From positions 12,612 to 76,611 of the forward strand of contig CAKSEY010000017.1 of assembly GCA_934448295.1 (NCBI GenBank): a stretch of DNA of 64,000 nt, given 5' to 3'. The stretch comes from an uncultured Oscillospiraceae bacterium (GTDB lineage Bacteria; Bacillota; Clostridia; Oscillospirales; Ruminococcaceae). The notes beneath the pieces were generated by a model. It was not told the DNA's origin and did no database searches. It worked only from the letters and a program-made list of their open reading frames with translations. A program made the translations under genes and the position numbers. Numbering within the stretch: position 1 is the stretch's first letter; each line of letters opens with the position of its first letter. Shown here piece after piece: positions 25,435-34,183 of this stretch.

Positions 25435-26904
25435 ATGGAACTGAAACAGCTTCTTGAATTCAACGACATAGTGATACAGTGCCACGACGACCCGGACGCG
25501 GATACCATCGCCTCCGGCTTCGGGGTGTACTGCTATCTGAAAGCTCACGGAAAGCAGCCTCGTCTTGTCTACGGCGGCGACAGGCAGCTCACCAAGACCA
25601 ACCTGAAGGTCATGCTGAAGCTGCTGGAAATTCCGCTGCAATGGGCTTCGGAGCTTGAAGCGCCGCAGCTCCTCGTGACCGTTGACTGCGTTCACGGGGA
25701 GAGGAACGTCACTGATTTCGCCGCAGAGCGCTACGCGGCAATCGACCACCACAAAATCACAGAGAATATTCCGGAGATGTCGGAGATACGCTCAAATTAC
25801 GGAAGCTGCGCAACGATAGTGTGCCAGCTCCTGGAAAACGAGGGCTACCCCCTCGAAGAGGATATCAGGCTTTCTACGGCGCTGTATTACGGGCTGTATT
25901 CGGATACAGCCTGCTTTTCAGAGGTAAAGCACCCCGCCGACCGGGATCTGCGTGACTTTGCCCATGTGGACAAAAGCGTGATGACCCTGCTTGCAAACTG
26001 CGTCCTCTCCCTGCCGGAGCTGAGGATAGCCGGGGACGCCCTCAACCGGGTTCAGTATAACGAGAAGAACAGATACGCAGTTGCTATTGCCGAGCCGTGC
26101 GACCCGAACATTCTCGGATATATCAACGACCTTGTTCTCCAGGTGGACAGCGTAGACGTCAGCGTTGTGGGCTGCTTTGTAAAAAGGGGCTTCAAGGTAT
26201 CTGTAAGGAGCTGCACCGCCGGGATCCACGCGGACGAGCTGGCGCGGTTCATCACTGACGGAAACGGCGGCGGGCACCGGCAGAAAGCGGGCGGGATAAT
26301 TCTCTCAGCAGCGGCGGACCTGCAGAAGGAGCTCGTTGACAGGCTGGATTCCTACTACGGCAGCTTTGACATTATCCGCGCCGATGAATATTCCCCGGAT
26401 ATTTCCAGCATGAGAAAATACCGCAAGCTGCCCGAAACCGCAGGCTTCGCCAAAACCACGGATATCGTCCCCGCAGGCACAGACATTATCATAAGAATGA
26501 TAGAGGGCGACCTGGACATAATGGCGGCGGACAGCACCTACATCATGATAGGCAGGAACGGCAATATCTACCCCATCAGCAGCGAAAGGTTCGGAAAGCT
26601 GTACACCGCGTCAGACGCGCCTTATCAGATAATTTCCGAGTACGACCCCAGGATAATCACCCGGGATCAGCACGACATACGCATTGCACAATATGCAAGG
26701 TGCTGCGTTTCCGACAGGAATAACTCCTGCATATTCGCAAGACGGCTTGACAGAACGCTCAAGCTGTTCACCTCCTGGGACAGCTCAAACTATATGCTGG
26801 GCGAGGTTGGGGACTATTTCGCGGTGAGGAGCGACGACCTCAGCGATATGTACGTCATTCCGCGCGAGCAATTTGAGCCTGTTTACAGAGAAACAGAGGA
26901 ATGA
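25435..26904 (+). CDS. DHH-family phosphoesterase with C-terminal extension
   Basis: 489 residues. Residues 1-310 form a DHH/DHHA1 enzyme: metal ligands in CHDDPDADTIASG, VTVDC, AIDHHKI and GLYSDTACF, and the DHHA1 substrate motif GNGGGHRQKAGG. Relatives (NrnA, GdpP-type cores) cleave nano-RNA, pAp or cyclic dinucleotides. The C-terminal 160 residues have no recognised domain and are absent from NrnA (about 313 residues). It is 27 bp after the TIR gene and overlaps the next gene, suggesting that it makes or degrades a nucleotide signal for this cassette. No membrane or GGDEF segment is present. Confidence 0.82.
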   Translation: MELKQLLEFNDIVIQCHDDPDADTIASGFGVYCYLKAHGKQPRLVYGGDRQLTKTNLKVMLKLLEIPLQWASELEAPQLLVTVDCVHGERNVTDFAAERYAAIDHHKITENIPEMSEIRSNYGSCATIVCQLLENEGYPLEEDIRLSTALYYGLYSDTACFSEVKHPADRDLRDFAHVDKSVMTLLANCVLSLPELRIAGDALNRVQYNEKNRYAVAIAEPCDPNILGYINDLVLQVDSVDVSVVGCFVKRGFKVSVRSCTAGIHADELARFITDGNGGGHRQKAGGIILSAAADLQKELVDRLDSYYGSFDIIRADEYSPDISSMRKYRKLPETAGFAKTTDIVPAGTDIIIRMIEGDLDIMAADSTYIMIGRNGNIYPISSERFGKLYTASDAPYQIISEYDPRIITRDQHDIRIAQYARCCVSDRNNSCIFARRLDRTLKLFTSWDSSNYMLGEVGDYFAVRSDDLSDMYVIPREQFEPVYRETEE

Positions 26905-26906
26905 CC

Positions 26907-27695
26907 ATGAACCTGATGAGCAGAGAAGCCACAGCCGCGTACAGCCTGGTTCATTCATTTCCGCTGTTTGACCTTGCCGATGAAAGCGGAACTATAAGCG
27001 TATGCATTATCGGCAGCGACCCTTTCTGCGAGGAATACCTCAAAGCCGCAGTGTGGGGCACCCAGCGCGACGGATTCCGGATAAAGCTTGACCTGTACAC
27101 CACCGCTGCCGAGTGCGAAAGGCTTGAACGCTGCCTGCCGGAAATAATCCACACCGCCGGGCTTTCAGACAGCCGCGAGATTTTTTACGAGGTAAGGCTC
27201 CGCAGCGAAAAGCCCTCCGGGGATTACTGCTTTATGCTTACCTCCGCGCCGATCGCCGGAAGAATTCCGGTGAATGTGGCGAAAACGGCGGTAATTTCAG
27301 ACATCTGCGGCTCTCCGGAAAATGGGAACAGCTCCGGCATGGATTATTTCCGGAAGAGCGGTCTGGAAAAGCAGGCGCTTTCGCTGGTGCGCAGCTTCGG
27401 GAACTCTGCGGAGAGGTTCTATAACGACGGGTTCTGCTATCGCTCGTCCATCGCCGCCGCGCTGTTCTGGGACATACGCAGGCGTCAGGGCGAGAGCATA
27501 GAGGTATGCGAAAAAAATATGCAGCTTGAACACCGCCGGTGGAACGCATTCACCCGAACAGAGGGATACCGCTTCGGCACGGTGCGCAGCGACCAGGTGA
27601 AAACCCACCCCTGTCTTGTCGCCTGGGATATGCTGAGCAGCGCATATCAGCAGTATGACGCGGCTCCCATAAGAAACGCGGGGTTGTATGTCTAG
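26907..27695 (+). CDS. RyR-domain-like protein with Rossmann-like N-terminus
   Basis: 262 residues. The C-terminal part reads LEHRRWNAFTRTEGYRFG then KTHPCLVAWDMLS, which matches the bacterial RyR (ryanodine-receptor repeat) pattern E-H-x-R-W ... E-G ... H-x-x-L-V-x-[WY]-[DE]-x-L. RyR domains have been predicted to sense nucleotide signals in conflict systems. The N-terminus (ISVCIIGSDPFCEEYLKAA) looks like a nucleotide-binding Rossmann strand-loop-helix. The ATG at 26907 has AGAGGA six bases upstream, better than the ATG at 26901. Last gene of the TIR operon. Confidence 0.68.
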   Translation: MNLMSREATAAYSLVHSFPLFDLADESGTISVCIIGSDPFCEEYLKAAVWGTQRDGFRIKLDLYTTAAECERLERCLPEIIHTAGLSDSREIFYEVRLRSEKPSGDYCFMLTSAPIAGRIPVNVAKTAVISDICGSPENGNSSGMDYFRKSGLEKQALSLVRSFGNSAERFYNDGFCYRSSIAAALFWDIRRRQGESIEVCEKNMQLEHRRWNAFTRTEGYRFGTVRSDQVKTHPCLVAWDMLSSAYQQYDAAPIRNAGLYV

Positions 27696-27730
27696 TCTGT
27701 ATGCGCATTGTTTCAGCGCCGAACATATAA

Positions 27731-27760
27731 AAAGAGAGCCGCTGCATTGCGGCTCTCTTT
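27731..27760. terminator. Bidirectional terminator between the TIR operon and rapZ
   Basis: Stem AAAGAGAGCCGC/GCGGCTCTCTTT; T-rich on both strands, between convergent genes. Confidence 0.88.
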
Positions 27761-27764
27761 CTGT

Positions 27765-28622
27765 TTATTTCTTGTCTGCGTCACGGTGGAGCGTTCTCAC
27801 GCGCATTCCTTTTTCCCGAAGGTATGCCGCAGTCAGCTCTGCGAAGGTAACGCTCCTGTGCTTTCCGCCGGTGCAGCCGAAAGCTATTACCAGGCGGCTC
27901 TTTCCCTCGGTGAGATAGTGCGGTATCAGGAACGATATCAGGTCGAAAAGCTTGTCCCGGAGCTCCTGCGACTGCGGAAAGCTCATAACGTAATCCTGAA
28001 CCTCCCTGTCCAGCCCGGTCTTGTGCTTAAGCTCCGGTATGTAGAACGGATTCGGCAGGCAGCGCACGTCAAACACAAGGTCAGCCTCCTGCGGGGAGCC
28101 GTACTTGAATCCGAACGACATACAGCTCACTATCATAGCGTCGGACGGGTTGTCCAGAAACAGCCCTGCCACCTGCTCCTTTAGCTGACCGGTGCTCAGC
28201 ATGGTAGAGTCTATGATGTAATCCGCGTCCTGGCGTATCCTGCTCAGCAGCTCGGTCTCGGCGTCTATCGCCTTTTCGATATCCCCGCCGGAAACCTCGT
28301 CCAGCGGGTGCTTGCGGCGCGTTTCCTTGTAGCGCTTCATCAGCACTTCCTTGGATGCTTCAAGGAACAGCACCTTTACATTTATCCCCCGTACGTGCAG
28401 CTTGTCGATACAGTCCCCCAGCTTGAAGAACATCGCGCCGCCCCGGATATCCGTAACTATCGCGACCTTAGATATATCCTCGTTGTCGTCGCACATCGCC
28501 GCAAACGCCGGAATAAGCTGCGGCGGCATATTGTCTATGCAGAAAAATCCGATATCCTCCAGCGCTTTCATCACCGAGGATTTACCGGAACCGGACATTC
28601 CGGTCACTATTACAAATTCCAT
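27765..28622 (-). CDS. rapZ: RNase adapter / nucleotide-binding protein RapZ (YvcJ)
   Basis: 285 residues. P-loop GMSGSGKSSVMKALEDIGFF and the C-terminal family signature GCTGGKHRSVTFAE are intact. In E. coli RapZ guides RNase E to GlmZ; in Bacillus YvcJ binds nucleotides and influences competence. It follows murB by 16 bp. In many Firmicutes a yvcK/whiA pair follows; here the next gene is the convergent RyR gene. Confidence 0.95.
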   Translation of the reverse strand: MEFVIVTGMSGSGKSSVMKALEDIGFFCIDNMPPQLIPAFAAMCDDNEDISKVAIVTDIRGGAMFFKLGDCIDKLHVRGINVKVLFLEASKEVLMKRYKETRRKHPLDEVSGGDIEKAIDAETELLSRIRQDADYIIDSTMLSTGQLKEQVAGLFLDNPSDAMIVSCMSFGFKYGSPQEADLVFDVRCLPNPFYIPELKHKTGLDREVQDYVMSFPQSQELRDKLFDLISFLIPHYLTEGKSRLVIAFGCTGGKHRSVTFAELTAAYLREKGMRVRTLHRDADKK

Positions 28623-28638
28623 GATATCGCTCCTCCGG

Positions 28639-29541
28639 TCATTTCAGAACCAGCATTTCGCACTCCAGCGCAACGCCCTTTTTTTCGAGCACGACCCGCT
28701 TTACCTCGTCGACCACCGCCATTACGTCCTCGTAGGTCGCACCGCTGCGGTTTATCACGAAACCGCTGTGCTTCTCGCTTACCTGCGCGCCTCCCACGGC
28801 GTAGCCCTTCAGCCCGCATTCCTCGATGAGCGCGGCGGCAAAATAGCCCTCCGGGCGCTTGAATGTGCTGCCGCAGCTCGGGAATTCCAGCGGCTGCTTG
28901 TCGCGGCGGCGCTGCATCAGCTCGTCCATTCTCGCCTTTATCGCGGACTTGTCGCCGGGCTTAAGCTCCAGCGTGAGGGAAGTTATAACGCACCCGCGCT
29001 TCTGGAAAACGCTGCTGCGATAGGAAAGCTCCATCTCAGCCGCGCCCATCTCCTGGAGCTCTCCGTTTTCGTCAATGTAACGGCAGCTTTTGATAACGTC
29101 CTTCATTTCGCCGCCGTAGGCTCCAGCGTTCATGAACAGCGCCCCCCCCGCAGAGCCGGGTATGCCGTAGGCGAACTCCAGCCCGGTCAGGGAATGTTCC
29201 AGCGCCGCCAGGCACAGCAGGTGCAGCGAGGCTCCCGCCCATACGGTGATCGCGTTCCCGCTGACCTCCACCTTTGCGTTTTCTGAGGACAGCGCTATCA
29301 CGCACCCGCGGAATCCGCCGGAGCTTACCAGCAGGTTGCTTCCCCTGCCAAGTATGAAATACGGGATTTTTTCGATGCGGCACAGCCCCAGCACCTCTGA
29401 AAGCTGCGATTCGTCCGTGACCTTCACAAACAGGTCGCAGGGACCGCCTATCTTCATTGAGGTGTTTGGCGCGAGGACATGGTTTTCCTCGCAGAAAATG
29501 CCGCGCTCCCGGCAGACAGCTTCAATTCCTGACAGATACAA
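28639..29541 (-). CDS. murB: UDP-N-acetylenolpyruvoylglucosamine reductase
   Basis: FAD/NADPH enzyme that makes UDP-MurNAc for peptidoglycan. 300 residues. FAD-binding segments ILGRGSNLLVSSGGFRG and GIPGSAGGALFMNAGAYGGE, active-site region SYRSSVFQ and C-terminal GSTFKRPEGYFAAALIEE are all present; this is the type II (Bacillus-like) MurB. It starts at TTG 29541, with GGAGG seven bases upstream. Probably cotranscribed with rapZ. Confidence 0.95.
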   Translation of the reverse strand: MYLSGIEAVCRERGIFCEENHVLAPNTSMKIGGPCDLFVKVTDESQLSEVLGLCRIEKIPYFILGRGSNLLVSSGGFRGCVIALSSENAKVEVSGNAITVWAGASLHLLCLAALEHSLTGLEFAYGIPGSAGGALFMNAGAYGGEMKDVIKSCRYIDENGELQEMGAAEMELSYRSSVFQKRGCVITSLTLELKPGDKSAIKARMDELMQRRRDKQPLEFPSCGSTFKRPEGYFAAALIEECGLKGYAVGGAQVSEKHSGFVINRSGATYEDVMAVVDEVKRVVLEKKGVALECEMLVLK

Positions 29542-29568
29542 AACGTGACCTCCGGTAAAGTTATTGAT

Positions 29569-29594
29569 GGCAGCGCCGTATTTGCGGCGCTGCC
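29569..29594 (-). terminator. Possible terminator after the ROK kinase pair
   Basis: Perfect stem GGCAGCGCCG/CGGCGCTGCC about 30 nt after the stop of the 66-residue gene. The T tract is poor, so read-through into murB is possible. Confidence 0.45.
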
Positions 29595-29623
29595 TTAAAT
29601 TTTATGCTGGAAATATGCGAATA

Positions 29624-29824
29624 TTACTCAAAGCTGAATACTTCCTCGCTGTCGGCAATGGCGTCGCTCACCTGACGGAGCACGTCCCTGGCGGTCTCGC
29701 CGTCGTGGTACCTTGAAAGCAGGATATCGTCCCCGCCGGGTATCACCGCGAATATCGCGCTGTCCTTTATATAAAGGTGCGAGCTTTCAACAAGGGTTTC
29801 GCCGTTCTGTGAAAGAAAAAACAT
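29624..29824 (-). CDS. Small hypothetical protein next to ROK kinase
   Basis: 66 residues, acidic (FFLSQNGETLVESSHLYI ... ADSEEVFSFE), predicted beta-strands followed by a helix. It starts nine bases after the ROK gene behind TAAGGAG. No known family; the strong ribosome site and tight spacing make it a real gene. Confidence 0.7.
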   Translation of the reverse strand: MFFLSQNGETLVESSHLYIKDSAIFAVIPGGDDILLSRYHDGETARDVLRQVSDAIADSEEVFSFE

Positions 29825-29833
29825 AGCTTCTCC

Positions 29834-30793
29834 TTAATCCGCCAGTGTGTACAGGAACGCCGCGCCGATGATCCCGGCGTCGTTGCCGAGCTGCGCGATA
29901 CCGAGCTTTGTGGACTGCTTCGGGTCTATGCAGTAGCTCTCGCGGGCGATGAATTCCTCCAGCGGCTTTGTGAGGTTCTCGCCCTCCTTGCAGATACCGC
30001 CGCCGATAAGTAGCATTTCCGGCTGGAATGTGTTCACGATGTTGGTGAGTCCGCAGCCGAGGTAATTAATGTACATATCCACAACCCCGGAGGCGCTCTT
30101 GTCGCCTGCGCGCCAGCCGTCGAACGCGGTCTTGCCGTCAACGTTATTGATGTCGCCGGAGCACAGCTCCCACATCTTGCTGGAATTGTCGGCTTCCATT
30201 GCTTCCTTGGTCATGTTGATGAGCGCGGTCGCGGAGGAATAAGCCTCAAAGCAGCCCTTTCTGCCGCAGTTGCAGGGTCTGCCGCCGTACTGGATAACGG
30301 TGTGTCCCAGCTCTGCGCCGCAGTAGTTGAAGCCCGTGTAGATCTTGCCGTCAATGATTATTCCGCCGCCCACTCCGGTGCCGAGGGTGACTACGACAAC
30401 GTCCTTGTAGCCCTTCCCCGCCCCAGCGAGGACCTCGCCGAATGCCGCCGCGTTCGCGTCGTTCTCGACATAGACAGCCTTGCCAAGCCTTGCGCCGATA
30501 AGGGAGCGCAGGTCGGTGTCCTTAAAGCCGAGGTTGCAGGAATACAGAACTACGCCGGTGCCGCGGTTTGCAGTCCCGGGGGTGCCGATACCTATGCTGT
30601 TCAGCTCGTCGATAGTTACCTTAGCCTCGTTGAGAGCCTTCCAGACGGTCTCCGCGATAGAATCCGCGATCTTCTCCGCCGGCCGCGGGAGGTCAGTCTT
30701 GCAGGTAGCCTTTGCAACTATATTGTAATTTTCATCGACCAGACCTACCTTGATATTGGTTCCGCCAAGGTCGATACCGATATTGTACTTCAT
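29834..30793 (-). CDS. glcK: ROK-family glucokinase
   Basis: 319 residues. ATP-binding IGIDLGGTNIKVGLVD, sugar-binding ENDANAAAFGE, and the ROK zinc motif CNCGRKGCFEAYSSATAL are complete. Likely phosphorylates glucose with ATP. There is no N-terminal winged helix, so it is an enzyme and not a NagC-type repressor. It lies downstream of hprK, with the MITE-like repeat between them, an arrangement that links glucose phosphorylation with carbon catabolite control. Confidence 0.92.
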   Translation of the reverse strand: MKYNIGIDLGGTNIKVGLVDENYNIVAKATCKTDLPRPAEKIADSIAETVWKALNEAKVTIDELNSIGIGTPGTANRGTGVVLYSCNLGFKDTDLRSLIGARLGKAVYVENDANAAAFGEVLAGAGKGYKDVVVVTLGTGVGGGIIIDGKIYTGFNYCGAELGHTVIQYGGRPCNCGRKGCFEAYSSATALINMTKEAMEADNSSKMWELCSGDINNVDGKTAFDGWRAGDKSASGVVDMYINYLGCGLTNIVNTFQPEMLLIGGGICKEGENLTKPLEEFIARESYCIDPKQSTKLGIAQLGNDAGIIGAAFLYTLAD

Positions 30794-30836
30794 TTTTTAT
30801 GCCTTTCTTCTTATTTTTATTTGATATGCGAAATAA

Positions 30837-30973
30837 AATTCGGAATTCAGAATTCGGAATGCAGAATTATTGAGCGCCGCTGTCGCGGCGGTAATCCGAT
30901 TGTATCAAATTATAATCCGTCCCGCAAAGCGGGACACATTCATTCCGAATTACGAATTACGAATTACGAATTA
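30837..30973. repeat. MITE-like element with AATTC-heptad inverted ends
   Basis: Both ends are built from heptads of AATTC/GAATT (three or four units each) in inverted orientation. The core holds two GC hairpins, GCCGC/GCGGC and GTCCCGC/GCGGGAC. No coding sequence. The layout suits a short non-autonomous mobile or palindromic repeat inserted between hprK and glcK. Confidence 0.6.
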
Positions 30974-30976
30974 AAT

Positions 30977-31948
30977 TTAAATATTAAGGTCTGACATAAT
31001 CTCCTCGCTGTCGGAGTCAATACCGAGCTGGTGGAGCAGATCCTTTGCCGCGTTGTAGCCCATCTTCTTCATACGATTGTTCATAGCCGCAACCTCCAGG
31101 ATAACCGCCAGGTTACGTCCGGGCTTTACCGGGATAGTGAGCAGCGGCACCTTAACGCCGAGAATGGTCATATAGTGGGTATCAACGCCCATTCTGTCGT
31201 AGGTCTTTTCGGGGTTCCACAGCTCAAGCTCCACGACCATGTCTATCTTCTCGTTGAGCTTTACCGCGCCGACACCGAAGAGCTGACGCGCGTTGATGAT
31301 ACCTATGCCGCGCAGCTCGAGGAAGTGGCGGATGTTGTCCGGGGAGCTTCCCACCAGGGTGATGTTGGAGGCTTTCTTTATCTCCACCGCGTCGTCCGCG
31401 ATAAGTCTGTGGCCGCGCTTTACAAGCTCGATGGCGGTCTCGCTCTTACCTACGCCGCTCTCGCCGAGGATAAGCACGCCCTCGCCGTAGATCTCAATAA
31501 GAACGCCGTGGCGGGTAATTCTCGGGGCGAGCTGTAAATTCAGAAAGTTGACCAGCTTTGAGGTGAAAACCGAGGTAGATTCCTCGGTACGGAGCAGCGG
31601 CATTTCGTTAGCCTTTGCGCTCTCCAGCAGCTCCGGGAATATATCCAGGTTTCTGGTGACCATCAGCGCCGGGAACTTGTAGCTCAGCAGATTGTCGATA
31701 CGGCTGCGGCGTATCTCCGGCTCCAGCGTGTCGAGGTAAGCCCACTCGGTCTTGCCAAGCACCTGAATACGCTGCTTGTCGAAATATTCATAGAAGCCCG
31801 CGAACTGAAGTCCCGGACGGTTTATCTCATGGTCGGAAATAAGGGTGTTCTCTTTTCCCTCGGGCATATAGACTACTTCAAGCTTATGCTCGTCGATTAT
31901 CTTCTGGAGGGGGAACGAAAATTCCCGGTTGATCTCATCAAAAGGCAT
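30977..31948 (-). CDS. hprK: HPr kinase/phosphorylase
   Basis: Phosphorylates HPr at Ser46 and reverses it, the central switch of carbon catabolite repression in Firmicutes. 323 residues. Walker A GESGVGKSETAIELV near residue 160, followed by LIADDAVEIKK and the HprK signature LELRGIGIINARQLFG. The N-terminal domain is present. It has its own promoter (32044-32072) and a leader of about 88 nt with AAAGGAAC before the ATG. Confidence 0.97.
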   Translation of the reverse strand: MPFDEINREFSFPLQKIIDEHKLEVVYMPEGKENTLISDHEINRPGLQFAGFYEYFDKQRIQVLGKTEWAYLDTLEPEIRRSRIDNLLSYKFPALMVTRNLDIFPELLESAKANEMPLLRTEESTSVFTSKLVNFLNLQLAPRITRHGVLIEIYGEGVLILGESGVGKSETAIELVKRGHRLIADDAVEIKKASNITLVGSSPDNIRHFLELRGIGIINARQLFGVGAVKLNEKIDMVVELELWNPEKTYDRMGVDTHYMTILGVKVPLLTIPVKPGRNLAVILEVAAMNNRMKKMGYNAAKDLLHQLGIDSDSEEIMSDLNI

Positions 31949-32043
31949 AGATATAGTTCCTTTCAGGTTTCATAGTTGCGGTATGATCGCGCGGGGACTT
32001 CTGAATCACGATAAGCTCCCTGCGTTTATAGCACCGCAATTAT

Positions 32044-32072
32044 ATTATACAACAAAACCGCGATTATTTCAA
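32044..32072 (-). promoter_or_regulatory. Sigma-A promoter of hprK
   Basis: Minus strand TTGAAA, 17 bp, TATAAT. Confidence 0.85.
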
Positions 32073-32135
32073 GGGATATTCTGATTTTTTCCTATAAAGA
32101 CAAATAGGATTTTTGTACATCTGCGTTTCTGCGGC

Positions 32136-32175
32136 AAAAAACGACCCGCCGGAGCTCCTGTCCGTGCGGGTCGTT
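32136..32175 (-). terminator. Terminator of the lipoprotein gene at 32182
   Basis: Stem AACGACCCGC/GCGGGTCGTT followed on the minus strand by six T residues. Confidence 0.85.
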
Positions 32176-32181
32176 ATGAGA

Positions 32182-33477
32182 TCATTCAGCGTTTTCCATG
32201 AGGACTTCTCCGTTTTCGCCCTCCGGCATTTCCCGGATATGCACCGCCCTGAGCTGACCGTCCTGTATATCGACGTACCATATCCCGTCCTCCTGGACAA
32301 AGCTCCGGCAGTAGCCCGAAGTGTCGTTCAGACCGAAATCCAGGAATCCCGCGTCGCGGGTCGCCATTACCGTGCCGGTCTGCAAGTTATACCAGCCGAT
32401 GATAAGGCGGTCGCTGACGGAGCTTGTAAGCTTAAGCTGGAACAGCCCGTTCTTGTTGAAGGCAGCGCTGCCGCTGCTAACGTGATAAGAGTAGCCGCTG
32501 ACGCCGATATCCGCCATTTTGCCCTCGTCCGTTCTGACCGCCACCCTTGTGCGTTCGCCGAGCACTTCGTCCGGATCCTCAGATGTCAGGCTCACGGGAT
32601 AGTACGACTCGCCAAATCCGCCCATGTTGTCAAAGTACGTCCCATTAATGCTGTAATTGTCGTACCCGGAATCCAGCAGGCTCATAACCACATTCCCCAG
32701 ACCGTACCGCGCATTGTAGGCGTTCAGCTTGAACAGCTCGATTTTCCCGGAATTCAGGTTGCAGGTGAACACCGCCGGCAGGATCTTTCCGTTTCCCTCT
32801 ATCCTCACGGAGCTGTCGAAAAACAGCACGTCGTTGTTCAGAGCCGCCATGCCGGAATAAAACCCGATCCGTCCCTCGTCCTTTTCCGGAATGGCTGTGA
32901 TAAGCTCCCCGGTGTTGATATCGTAAACATTTACCCCTATCTCCTCAGCGTTCTGCACGACTATGTACTTGTCGTTATAACATATCGGAGTTCCGCCGCC
33001 GTCGGCGCAGAGCTCCTTAAGCTCGCCCGTTCTCAGGTCGTATGTGTAGGTCTGGAAGAACGCCGCGCCCGGGTCGCCCTTTTCCAGGATGACCCTTTCA
33101 CCCACAACGCCGCCGACCAGATAACCGCTGAAATCCCCCTCCGGCTTGAATTCGTCCGCTGTCATGAGCATATCGCCTAGGCTGCACCAGTCGCCGTTCA
33201 GCTTGAAAACATCATCAAAATCCGAGTACTTTTCGGAAACCAGGTCTATGCCGCCGTTTCCGCTCTGCGCGGTCTGTTCCGGCTGGACTTCACCGCCGCC
33301 CGCCGATACCGTCACCCCAGCCGGAGCCTCGCCCTGCTGCGCCGCCGTCGTCTGCTCCGGGGCGGAAACCTCCGCTGTGGACGTCTGCCGGCTCTCCTGC
33401 TGTGACGACGTGTCGCCGCCGCACCCGGTCAGAAGCGCCAGCGCCGCTATTATCGCGTATTTCACCGCTTTTTTCAT
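32182..33477 (-). CDS. Secreted lipoprotein, possible beta-propeller
   Basis: 431 residues. It has a signal peptide and lipobox ALLTGC at about residue 20, a Ser/Thr/Gln-rich linker to about residue 70, then a strand-rich domain with repeated aromatic patterns (VGGVVGERVILEKGD, NDKYIVVQNAEEIGVNVYD, IIGWYNLQTGTVMATRD) like a six- or seven-bladed propeller. No enzyme motif. The ATG at 33477 is preferred: GGGGGA is seven bases away, whereas an ATG six bases earlier abuts it. Exposed on the membrane outer face; ligand unknown. Confidence 0.75.
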   Translation of the reverse strand: MKKAVKYAIIAALALLTGCGGDTSSQQESRQTSTAEVSAPEQTTAAQQGEAPAGVTVSAGGGEVQPEQTAQSGNGGIDLVSEKYSDFDDVFKLNGDWCSLGDMLMTADEFKPEGDFSGYLVGGVVGERVILEKGDPGAAFFQTYTYDLRTGELKELCADGGGTPICYNDKYIVVQNAEEIGVNVYDINTGELITAIPEKDEGRIGFYSGMAALNNDVLFFDSSVRIEGNGKILPAVFTCNLNSGKIELFKLNAYNARYGLGNVVMSLLDSGYDNYSINGTYFDNMGGFGESYYPVSLTSEDPDEVLGERTRVAVRTDEGKMADIGVSGYSYHVSSGSAAFNKNGLFQLKLTSSVSDRLIIGWYNLQTGTVMATRDAGFLDFGLNDTSGYCRSFVQEDGIWYVDIQDGQLRAVHIREMPEGENGEVLMENAE

Positions 33478-33594
33478 ACTCATTCCCCCTGTATTTTAAG
33501 TCTCCGATATTCCGGAAAAAGTTTCGTATCATTTGATTTATCACGGATTTCCTGTCAATAATAAAAACAGACAAAACGCACCGGAGGTTACATT

Positions 33595-34182
33595 ATGACA
33601 TCAAAGTTACTCGACCTGATAATGGCGGCGGGCGCCGCTCTTTCGATAATGCTCGGCAGCTTCGGCGGCTTCGCGCGGGAGTGCGAAAGTATCCCGGATT
33701 CCGTGCTGAGGCTGCACATTCCGGCGAACAGCGACAATGGGTACGACCAGGCGCTGAAGCTTGAGGTGCGCGACCTTGTGCTTGAAAAATACGGAGCCGC
33801 GCTGTCCTCCTGCGAAAGCCGCGCAGAAGCCGAGGCAAACGTCCGCGAGCTGCTGCCGGAGATACAAAAAACCTGCTGCGAATTCCTTGCGCAGCAGGGT
33901 GCTGATTATGGCGCAAAAGCGGAGCTCACCGAGATGTATTTCACCACCCGGCAGTACGATACCGTGACCCTCCCGGCGGGAAATTACCATGCGCTGCGCA
34001 TAACCCTCGGCAGCGGCGAGGGGCACAACTGGTGGTGCATAATGTTCCCGGCGCTGTGTGTTCCCATGGCTTCCGAAAAGCTGCCGGAGGACGAGCTCCC
34101 GCAGGACTTCGTGACGGAGGGCAGGGTGGAGATACGCTTTGCGATTTACGAGTTCTTCAGGGGGCTGTTCTGCGGGGAGTGA
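33595..34182 (+). CDS. spoIIR: Stage II sporulation protein R
   Basis: Signal secreted from the forespore that triggers SpoIIGA to process pro-sigma-E in the mother cell. 195 residues: N-terminal hydrophobic signal (LIMAAGAALSIMLGSFGG), then the SpoIIR core with SVLRLHIPANSD, LKLEVRDLVLEKY and GEGHNWWCIMFPALC. In Bacillus it is read by sigma-F, whose operon lies nearby at 35058. Ribosome site CGGAGG. Indicates an endospore former. Confidence 0.93.
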   Translation: MTSKLLDLIMAAGAALSIMLGSFGGFARECESIPDSVLRLHIPANSDNGYDQALKLEVRDLVLEKYGAALSSCESRAEAEANVRELLPEIQKTCCEFLAQQGADYGAKAELTEMYFTTRQYDTVTLPAGNYHALRITLGSGEGHNWWCIMFPALCVPMASEKLPEDELPQDFVTEGRVEIRFAIYEFFRGLFCGE

Positions 34183-34183
34183 T

